A stretch of 64,000 bases of DNA from NCBI GenBank assembly GCA_032209605.1, contig JASFXZ010000035.1, positions 563,001 to 627,000 of the forward strand, written 5' to 3'. A model generated the notes under the pieces. It did no database searches. It saw only the letters and a program-made list of their open reading frames with translations, and was not told the DNA's origin. Of this stretch, positions 42,801-54,800 are shown one piece after another. Position numbers and translations under genes: made by a program. This DNA comes from Mactromeris polynyma. Its lineage: Eukaryota > Mollusca > Bivalvia > Venerida > Mactridae. Position 1 is the first letter of the stretch; every line of letters begins with the position of its first letter.

Positions 42801-45800
42801 GATCTATATAGTTGTCGAGTCAGACTGGATCTATATAGTTGTCGAGTCAGACTGGATCTATATAGTTGTCAAGTCAGACTGGATCTATATAGTTGTCGAG
42901 TCAGACTGGATCTATGTAGTTGTCGAGTCAGACTGGATCTATATAGTTGTCAAGTCAGACTGGATCTATATAGTTGTCGAGTCAGACTGGATCTATATAG
43001 TTGTCAAGTCAGACTGGATCTATTTAGTTGTCAAGTCAGACTGGATCTATTTAGTTGTCAAGTCAGACTGGATTTTTATAGTTGTCAAGTCAGACTGGAT
43101 CTATATAGGGGTCAAGTCAGACTGGATCTTTATAGTTGTCAAGTCAGACTGGATCTATATAGTTGTCAAGTCAGACTGGATCTATTTAGTTGTCAAGTCA
43201 GACTGGATCTATATAGTTGTCAAGTCAGACTGGATCTATTTAGTTGTCAAGTCAGACTGGATCTATTTAGTTGTCAAGTCAGACTGGATCTATATAGTTG
43301 TCAAGTCAGACTGGATCTATATAGGGGTCAAGTCAGACTGGATCTTTATAGTTGTCAAGTCAGACTGGATCTATATAGTTGTCAAGTCAGACTGGATCTA
43401 TTTAGTTGTCAAGTCAGACTGGATCTATATAGTTGTCAAGTCAGACTGGATCTATATAGTTGTCAAGTCAGACTGGATCTATATAGGGGTCAAGTCAGAC
43501 TGGATCTTTATAGTTGTCAAGTCAGACTGGATCTATATAGTTGTCAAGTCAGACTGGATCTATTTAGTTGTCAAGTCAGACTGGATCTATATAGTTGTCA
43601 AGTCAGACTGGATCTATATAGTTGTCAAGTCAGACTGGATCTATATAGTTGTCAAGTCAGACTGGATCTATATAGTTGTCAAGTCAGACTGGATCTATAT
43701 ATTTGTCAAGTCAGACTGGATCTATATAGTTGTCAAGTCAGACTGGATCTATATAGTTGTCAAGTCAGACTGAATCTATATAGTTGTCAAGTCAGACTGG
43801 ATCTATATAGTTGTGTGGATTCTTGTGTCAAGTCAGACTGGATCTATATATTTGTCAAGTCAGACTGGATCTATATAGTTGTGTGGATTCTTGTGTCAAG
43901 TCAGACTGGATCTATATAGTTGTGTGGATTCTTGTGTCAAGTCAGACTGGATCTATATATTTGTCAAGTCAGACTGGATCTATATAGTTGTGTGGATTCT
44001 TGTGTCAAGTCAGACTGGATCTATATAGTTGTGTGGATTCTTGTGTCAAGTCAGACTGGATCTATATATTTGTCAAGTCAGACTGGATCTATATAGTTGT
44101 CAAGTCGGACTGGATCTATATAGTTGTCAAGTCAGACTGGATCTATAAAGTTGTCAAGTCAGACTGGATCTATATAGTTGTGTTGATTCTTGGTTGTTAT
44201 GGACGAAAAATAATAAACCCTACCGGTAAAAATTAAGAGTTGTTGATTAACATTTGTTTGTTTCTTTGGTAGATCAAACAAATAATTTCATTGATTGAAA
44301 ATAACAATATTCTTCACGAGTGGCGTAGCTTCTTCACGAGATGAAATTATTTTCAGCTTTCCATCGAAACAAACAAATTTATTTCATGTTTTTAGCAGTT
44401 TTTTGCGTAAATTACGTTTATGTTATACGTCACATCATGACGTCATGAGCTATTGCTGCAAAAAATATTAATACCTGATTACTTAGATGCTTAAGTTTTA
44501 TCATTTATAATTTGCAGAAAATATTCATGATGGATATTTTATTCGAAACTTAGGAATCCAACATCGAAAGATTCGTGCGCCCACTTCAAAATTATAACCC
44601 GATTTAATTGAATATAAAACCCGACGAAACAATCGATTTAACACCTAAATGCGATAGTAGGCCTAATGCACATTTTGCCTGATCAAAAATGATATTTTGA
44701 AACCACTAAACTGTTAAATGCAAAATAATGTATTTTATGCAATTAAATGTCTGAAATACTTTCTTAATTATATAAAGTTGATTAAGATCACTAGATAACG
44801 CAGATTGTTGTGTAACATACGTGACTGTTGTCAGTACTGTGGAATGTAGAATTCAGTTATTTAGGTAACGCAGATTGTTGTGTAACATACGTGACTGTTG
44901 TCAGTACTGTGTAATGTAGAATTCAGGTATCTAGGTAACGCAGATTGTTGTGTAACAAACGTGACTGTTGTCAGTACTGTGGAATGTAGAATTCAGGTAT
45001 CTAGGTAACGCAGATTGTTGTGTAACAAACGTGACTGTTGTCAGTACTGTGGAATGTAGAATTCAGGTATCTAGATAACGCAGATTGTTGTGTAACATAC
45101 GTGACTGTTGTCAGTACTGTGGAATGTAGAATTCAGGTATCTAGGTAACGCAGATTGTTGTGTAACAAACGTGACTGTTGTCAGTACTGTGGAATGTAGA
45201 ATTCAGGTATCTAGATAACGCAGATTGTTGTGTAACATACATGACTGTTGTCAGTACTGTGGAATGTAGAATTCAGGTATCTAGGTAACGCAGATTGTTG
45301 TGTAACAAACGTGACTGTTGTCAGTACTGTGGAATGTAGAATTCAGGTATCTAGATAACGCAGATTGTTGTGTAACATACATGACTGTTGTCAGTACTGT
45401 AAAATGTAGAATTCAGGTATCTAGGTAACGCAGATTGTTGTGTAACAAACGTGACTGTTGTCAGTACTGTGGAATGTAGAATTCATGTATCTAGGTAACG
45501 CAGATTGTTGTGTAACAAACGTGACTGTTGTCAGTACTGTGGAATGTAGAATTCAGGTATCTAGGTAACGCAGATTGTTGTGTAACATACGTGACTGTTG
45601 TCAGTACTGTGGAATGTAGAATGCATGTATCTAGGTAACGCAGATTGTTGTGTAACATACGTGACTGTTGTCAGTACTGTGGAATGTAGAATTCAGGTAT
45701 CTAGGTAACGCAGATTGTTGTGTAACATAGTGACTGTTGTCAGTACTGTGGAATGTAGAATGCAGGTATCTAGATAACGCGGATTGTTGTGTAACATTGT

Positions 45801-48800
45801 GATGTCGTTGCTAGGGTCATTTACGGACTGGCTGCGTGTGAAGACGGCGATGTTTTCCCATGACGAAGCAGACGTCAAAGCGTTTCACATATCAGCGTAT
45901 AGCGTGCTTCTAAAATGGCCGAGGGAATCCGAAAATATCACCAGCCTCTCTTTGGATCTGGTCAGTGATTTGCCGGATAATGATTATACCGGTAGGTGAA
46001 GAATGCTTTGTTTGCTTTCCCGAAACTTTCACACCTGCATAAATTACACGATCAATGTTCACGATATCTACGAACGTTCATGAATGTATCTTTGTTCATT
46101 GGCTGTGCACTTTTATCTCTGCCCTGAACGGTTTGCTCAATCCGACTTTTCCCAGCGTGAATATTGTCATTCTGTTCGGTGTTTAGACCAATTAAAAATA
46201 TAAAATATGTAGAATAAACACTTTTGAAAGAATATTCTGTCATCTCTTAGCAACAAAAGATTACAGTGACACTGACGTCAACTCATCATCTCTCGATTAT
46301 CAGTCTCGTGATCTTCACATAGACAATCAGATACAAAGTTATACCTCGACTAATCTATCCTACTTTCTTGTTACTTACAAATAAAGATTTCACTGGCCTA
46401 AGTGAAAGTATGCGCGTTCTTTATTATAATAAATTATATAGCCCTAATATATACCACAAATAGAGATAAATCTTATAGCCCTGATATATACCACATATAG
46501 AGATAAATTCTATAGCCCTGATATATACCACATATAGAGATAAATTCTATAGCCCTGATATATACCACATATAGAGATAAATTCTATAGCCCTGATATAT
46601 ACCACATATAGAGATAAATTCTATAGCCCTGATATATACCACATATAGAGATAAATTCTATAGCCCTGATATATACCACATATAGAGATAAATTCTATAG
46701 CCCTGATATATACCACATATAGAGATAAATTCTATAGCCCTGATATATACCACATATAGAGATAAATTATATAGCACTGATATATACCACATATAGAGAT
46801 AAATCTTATAGCCCTGATATATACCACATATAGAGATAAATTCTATAGCCCTGATATATACCACATATAGAGATAAATTCTATAGCCCTGATATATACCA
46901 CATATAGAGATAAATTCTATAGCCCTGATATATACCACATATAGAGATAAATTATATAGCCCTGATATATACCACATATAGAGATAAATTCTATAGCCCT
47001 GATATATACCACATATAGAGATAAATTCTATAGCCCTGATATATACCACAAATAGAGATAAATCCTATAGCCCTGATATATACCACATATAGAGATAAAT
47101 TCTATAGCCCTGATATATACCACATATAGAGATAAATTATATAGCCCTGATATATACCACATATAGAGATAAATTCTATAGCACTGATATATACCACATA
47201 TAGAGATAAATTCTATAGCCCTGATATATACCACATATAGAGATAAATTCTATAGCACTGATTATACCACATATAGAGATAATTGTAAGGGCAATTTCAT
47301 TTTATTATTCTTATTACCCAAACTTTATAATTCCAACAATGTATGATACATGTCTCCATGGTTACAGGTCCTATGAAGACAAATGTAAAAGAAATGCATT
47401 TACAATTGTACACGGACGCCGAGCATGAAGGTTTAAAGGATCTACTTCCGGCTACTAAATATAGAGCGACCTTGACATTTGAAACACAAGGACAATGTGC
47501 ATCTTACAAATACGTTGAGTTCGAAACATCACTAGGTAAGATGTTTGTTTGATAGCTAGATTTACTTTTTAACAATCAGGGGCGGATGATTGTGACGGGT
47601 ACGCCAAGTGTAATCATCGTAGGTGCGAAACGAGCAGAGATTGAGGTGTGGGAGGTGGTCCCCCTCCCGCTGGTTGGGATTTGGGCCACCCCTAGAAACT
47701 TTTGAAAATTAGTAGGCAAATGGTGGGTTTTCATGCTATATTTCAGTGTTTGGAACTTTTATTTTTTCACTTTTTCTGACGTATGCCTGGATATGCGCCT
47801 GTCAATCATTTATAACAAATCGACATGCCGATACGCTTAAATAGCTATTTACAAAACTGTTCCACAAAAAAAACATGTATTTAATTTAGTGACTAAACAC
47901 TCTGACTGAAATTCCAGCAGGCACACAACGTTGTTTCAACGTTTTAATACAGTTGAGTACTGGTCGTGACGTCGAACTGCAATATTTGAACGTCGAAGTT
48001 ATAGCGTTGAAATACGGTCAAAATTTCGACGTTGTTTTGACGTCTGAATACGGTTGATGTTCCCAACGTCGAAAAATGGTCGCCATATTGATGTTGTTTC
48101 AACGTTGAAATATCGTCACTGTTTCTTTATGTCAAAACATTATCTGATTTAACATTCATGCTTGACTCTCATGCTTCGTTTTATATTCATATTTTAATGA
48201 TACTGTTTGTCGGTCATTTTGTCCAATTACTCAAATGTACATTTAAACTCTTAAAAATATTCTGATCTTCAGATGAGAAAAAAAACAAATTACATGTACA
48301 CGCTTAGGTTGTGACGTCAACACTGCATTGGGAAATACTTGACGTCATTACCACCATCAATAATTTTCTTTATATTCATTTTCTAGTCCTATATATAAAT
48401 ATCGATAAATCGATATATCATCGATATGTTTGACTCGATATATCGGTCATCGATGACTCCCCGAATTCTATATGTTTGTTTCAGCGCAATGTGAGGACAC
48501 ATGTATCCAGTCCGGCAATGAAACATTATCAAACTACGAGTCACATTTGCGGATTATTCCGTTGTTTGACACTGAGTGGTTGGTCACATGGCAACCGTTG
48601 CTATGGATACAAGACGCTAACGACTATGTGTTTCTCCTACGACTTTTAGGTAGGTCGCTTGGAAATAAATTTTATAACTGTTAAGTTCTATATTTTTATT
48701 CGGGTGAATGTAGCAAAAGTGGCAATACAAAGATCTTATAATAAACAGCTAATGATACCCGGTATTTATATTAAAGCAAGAAGTGTATTATACAGTTCCA

Positions 48801-51800
48801 ATACAGTAGATAGGGTAATGTACAGTAATATCTCACTTAAAAAACACCTCAATAATAATTCCACCTTAAAATTAAAAAGACACTGTTCAAGTTCATTTTT
48901 CCTAGTTTGCTCTTTATTCAACGTCAATATTAAGACCACCTCAATAATAAGACCAGTTTTAAGGGTCTCAAGGGTGGTCGTATTATTGAGGTTTAACTGT
49001 ACGTTATTTATCATTGTGAAAAAAGTATAGTACAGTCGGACCTCATTCATCGGATCCGAAATTTTATTTCGAATAAAACACAGTTTCGAATAGCCCATTT
49101 CAATTGGACGTGCCTACGAAGATACACCCGGACCTAATGTTTATTTTGGATGATACCAAGTATTCGGATAGAAGGTTGTAGAATAAACGAGGTCCGACTG
49201 TAGTATATTGTCAGAGTACTTGAAGACTTTAACAACTCAATGAGTACGAAATGAACAGGGTCCGTCTTGTACCAATTAATTACAGTGATAGGGCACTAGA
49301 CGACTGTTAGAGTCTGATACCGATGAAAAGTGCAATTTTGAGTCAAATTTATATAATCATTTTATGCGCAGCTGTACTAACCTGGCTTTGCTATTTGCAT
49401 ATCAGTGTTGTGTAAACCTATCAAATATTGTTACCACTAAACCAACTTATCTCCAACCGAACAACGTTTGTAACATTGACTCGGATTGGTTAACCTTCCG
49501 ATAAGGGGTACGTAACCTTACCGTAATCCACTGAAATTTGGTCATGTTACCATTTTGGATCTGGAGTGACCTGCAATCGAAACATCGTTGCATTTTTTGT
49601 GTTGCACAGCAAATCTTAACTTTCAAATTGCGCCGACCATCTTTTTTCAAGATATTTCTTGTTTTTACTTCGTTGTATTGATCATAATCAATTTGACAAA
49701 AAAAGTTGTAATATGTTTAAATAAATAAAGATAAACTTAAATGAATAGTCATCTTCATTTTTTTTTCAGGAGAACCTTTTATGTACGAACTATCATCATA
49801 CATGGTTCCTGGAAGTCAACATTATCACATATTTGAAGAATTCGCTACAGCGCATGCGTACACCTTAAATATACAGCTGTTCAAGTCAAATGGTGGACAG
49901 CCAATCATATCTCAGTATTTGCTTGTTTTAGCTATGAATGGTAAGTACGGCGTATCGTGAGATTCATGTGACTAGTGAACACAATATGACTATTTGACTG
50001 CGCATGCGCAAAAATGTGTTAGGAATTTTGAAAAATTCAAAGCGTACTGGGCAGACTCTTTCTCGATACTAAAGATGCGTTAACAAAAATGTACATAAGT
50101 AAAACTGAAGTGTTTATTTATTAAAGTGTCCCCCCCCCCTTCAAAGGACCAGCCAGGCACCAGGTATGAAGACAAATGGTAAGCACTTTTGAACTAGCTG
50201 GTGACTCATCAGCCGACCAGATCGCAAATCGGTTTATAATACAATTGGAAGGTGGGAGGTGGGAAGTTGGAGGTGGATGTCGATTGTGCAATGTTATTGT
50301 CAGGATGGACATCTTTGCTCCTTTGAAATCCTGTACCAGCACCTTGTAGCATAAAGCCCGAAGCCGCCCGTTCACTGCATTGAAACGTACAATATTTGTG
50401 ATCGTTTGACAGTTTCTGTATCATGCATTTAAGTTCGTCTATTTCAATTTTTTTTTCAATCAGACGTAACCAAGGATAGACAAGCATCAGAGACAATAAC
50501 ATTAGATTTCAGTAACCATTGGCAACCAACAAGTATGGATATCTTGATAGAACAGGATTTAGATAACGCTACACGTGTCACCAATTCTTCTGGTAAGTAT
50601 TTCTAATTATTTGTTATGTATGCAAAGTAGTAATTGTAATACTGTAACAGTTCTTTTTTTCGCGAGGTTTTTTTTTCGCGTTAAAAAGCGAGTTGAAAAC
50701 TATAATATGTGTTTATCACTATGCCGAACATGACAGCTCCACCCACCATGTACAGGTGCTAGCAAACTGTGGGTGGAAACAGTTTCAGTTTACATACAGT
50801 GTTTTTTTTTAAACGATTTTACTGCCTGTGACTGGGAAAATAGGAGGGATAAATCCCTAATTTGGGAAAATAAGGAAATGGTTGTTTTGCTTATAAAAAT
50901 AACTTTTCAGCTGTGGCTGGTGTTTGTTATATATATGAGGTGATGTAGGAGCAACGATTCATTTATAAAAGGTTAAATACACAAAATTTGACTTAATAAA
51001 AAGATATTCAGTCAGAGGGGGGAAAATGAACAAAGAATTGGGAAAACATATGATTTTTTGGGAAATTGGTCACTTTTTGACAAGGAGGAAACAGGCTAAA
51101 GTTATCAAAAAATCACTGACACATACAAAACAATCTCTTAAGTATTGTTGTCCATATAGCCGATGAAAGCGTTTTTTCAATCTTCCAAGATGATGTCAAA
51201 TTTGAAATGATCAAGGATATTATAAATGTAATATTAAGTCAAATATTTTGCCATTAGATTGTTTCCATTAACAATTGGAACATATTTTGTTTTCTTTAAC
51301 AACAGTAGCCTTGTTTTATTAGATTTTGTTAGCGTTCAACCACTCCAAGGCACCAGCCTCGTTTTGATTTCAAAGACTGACGTCATCGATGAGTGGACCA
51401 ATCAGACTATAGATGTTACTAATAGAGGTACAGCAACATTGCATTATTTGCCGGCGTCGTCATAGCAACCTGGAATGTTCTAGATATCTGTATAAGTTGT
51501 TTGTATGATATTTTGAAATTTTATTAACATTTTATTTCATATTTATAAACATTTGTTTGTAAGATAGAAATATTAAGATACACACACACATATACATAAG
51601 TATACTAACTTGGTAGAGGCTATCCTGTAAGCCACTCTCTCAAGATTAAGTGATTTGTGTCGTGTGTCATAAGGTACACCAAACTCTAGTCAGGCGACTT
51701 CTAAAATGCAACTGTAAAAAAAAGAATTGTTTATCTTCAAACACAGCTGTGATGAGTCACAACATAAATCTATTCATAAGAAATCAAACGCATTTTTTCC

Positions 51801-54800
51801 TGTTTCAGAAACACCGCCTCATATTGACGTCATTGATGACGTCACAATTGTGGAGGGAATGACGTTAGATGTGACGTGTCACGCACGCGGTGATCCTTAT
51901 CCAATCATAACGTGGCTAAACGTGTCGACTGATTTGACACTGGAAAACGAAGACACAAACTTGAACCGTACTGTATCTGTATGTCTATGTTTACATGTAG
52001 CCTGATATCTTCATGTAGTGAATCATATTTATGTGTTTATATCTTGAGCTACATCTATTTATTTCTTTAGCGGATTGAACGCCATTTTAAAACAATGTGT
52101 CAGTTATAAATGGCGGTCGGTCGACCTATCTTAAATTCCGCCAGTACTACAGTGCACTTCCGCTAGTTGTTGACAATTTCTCCACATGAAACAAAAGTGG
52201 GGGGTCACATGCCTGTTGGAAAATGTCATGGAACATAACCAAAACATTATAACATTGATCGTCTAGTCTACAAATCAGAAGACACGAAAACAATAGGTGT
52301 CTAATTAGCTCTATGTAATCGTTGCAGGTGGTTGACACGAAGTATGTAGGAAGTAGCGTTCTAGTTGATGGCAGAGCTTACATGGGTGTTCGGGGTTTTC
52401 TTAGCATGAAAAACATCTCTCTATGGAACAGCAACGAATACGCATGCGCAGCTGAAAGTTCATCCGGAAGTAACATAACGGCGTTCCGGATAAATGTTAT
52501 ACGTACGTTTTTTTTCATGTTGCTAGCAGCAGTAAGCTGGGCCGTCGCAGTATTTGTATGAAAAAAAATAAGTAAAAACCATTAAGTTTGACAAGACACA
52601 TTTTATACATATACTGATATAAATAATGTTAAAGCGGTCTTTGACCTTTTTCTATACTCGGATGTCCAATAGTACATGTACATGATCGTTTTAAACCAGC
52701 AAAATGTCACAATTTACGACCTTCTATTGGTGTGGTATTGACATAATATATTTCGGAACAAAATAATTCCGGTTTTAGAAATTAAAACGAAAGGAGTGAT
52801 TTTGACAAATTGAGCATTTAATGGTTTATGGCAATAATTCATTTTCTTCGAAGAAGATTCGGAGATAAAGTTTTATTTATTACTAAATCGAAATTCTAAT
52901 TCAGCAACATATTTTAGTAAGCAAGAATGCCAATCGTTACAATTAATCTTTTAAACAGTTTTTTTTACAAACTTTACATGAAACCGTTGTACAGCTTAAA
53001 TGAATACCTCACATTACGAAGACATGAAGGTAGACTATGAGGTCAGGTCAGTGCGATACTTTGTATAATGTAGCAGAATCTTGCATGCATGTTACATCTA
53101 AAAACATAATTATATACGTGCCATTGGTTTGTTACCAAACTCGAATATATTCGTCGAAGCTTAAAATTAGACCATACCAATTGTAATTAACCGGAAGTTC
53201 ATTCAACTTCCGGTTTTAAGCAACCTAATCCTCCGTCTATTAAGGGAGGTAAGATAAAGAAAAATTCAATGTCGAACGTTCATTTCTCGCATTGATTGAA
53301 CATTATCTGATATGTTTATTATGCACATGCGCATTCGAGTCAGTGTCTATGTTGGAGTTTGATTTATTTGATTGATTAATATGCTGAAAATATGTTTAAT
53401 ACTTTGTACTTATCAGTCATACTGTTTACAGCTAGGCCCCCAGGGCCCGTCAGGGATCTCTTTGTCTACCCGACTACTCCATTTGAAATAGAGGTCGGCT
53501 GGCAACACCCGGATGAGAAACCAGCAGATCATCCAGGTCACGTGATGGGGTACAATGTGGAGTTATTGGATGAATTCAATTTTGTAGAGGATTCATTAAA
53601 TATGACAGTGACAAGTCTCGTGGTGGATAAACTGTCGTCTGATACGTTGTACAGCGTGAGTAGATAAACTGTCGTCTGATACGTTGTACAGCGTGAGTAT
53701 ATATACTGTCGTCAGATACGTTGAACAGCGTGAGTAGATAAACTGTCGACTGATACGTTGTACAGCGTGAGTAGATAAACTGTCGTCTGATACGTTGTAC
53801 AGCATGAGTAGATAAACTGTCGTCTGATACGTTGAACAGCGTGAGTAGATAAACTGTCGTCCGATACATTGTACAGCGTGAGTAGATAAACTGTCGTCTG
53901 ACACGTTGTACAGCGTCAGTAGATAAACTGTCGTCTGATACGTTGTACAGCGTGAGTAGATAAACTGTCGTCTGACACGTTGTACAGCGTCAGTAGATAA
54001 ACTGTCGTCTGATACGTTGTACAGCGTAAGTAGATAAACTGTCGACTGATACGTTGTACAGCGTGAGTAGATAACGCGTCTTGTGGTGATGAACATTGAT
54101 TGTTCTTTATGGTCGACCAGACCATTCCCCGCACTCATATTCCCATACATGTTTACCCTTGTACTCATATTCCCATACATGTTTACCCTTGTACTCATAT
54201 TCCCATACATGTTTACCCTTGTACTCATATTCCCATACATGTTTACCCTTGTACTCATATTCCCATACATGTTTACCCTTGTACTCATATTCCCATACAT
54301 GTTTACCCTTGTACTCATATTCCCATACATGTTTACCCTTGTACTCATATTCCCATACATGTTTACCTTTGCACTCATATTCCCATACATGTTTACCCTT
54401 GCACCCATATTCCCATACATGCCTTATATTTTTAGACTTGGAGTTCTGTGTGAAGAGGCATTGTCTTGTGCAGTTAGCGTTCACTGGAATAATTTAATTT
54501 CTCTATCCTATTTAATCTCCAGAAATCCATTACTGATGAACTTTATTGTGCTTTTTCATTTTAGTTGAAGTCAACGTTAACTGATGGGTTGATCTTTATG
54601 TTCAATGCCGCTGTCACATGCTTCATAAATGTGATTGTGGATTGCAAACTTCTTATAACCATGTGTAGGCTTGGCCAGCTATCTTGGCTTTGTCCTGCGT
54701 TCTTTTCCATGCCTAAAACCCCCTGTTTGTCCTCTTTGATTCCACTAGTTATCCCTTATGGTCGTCTAGGACATTCCTTCTGCCCCTGTTCCATAACGTA

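Noticed and set aside
49447..49650. Minus-strand frame of 67 codons
   Set aside because: It coincides with an inverted E5 repeat; other E5 copies do not keep the frame open.
51301..51322. Upstream acceptors AACAACAG or GTAG for FN3 exon 14
   Set aside because: They give an in-frame stop or the wrong phase; TTGTTTTATTAG restores the phase shared by the other exons.
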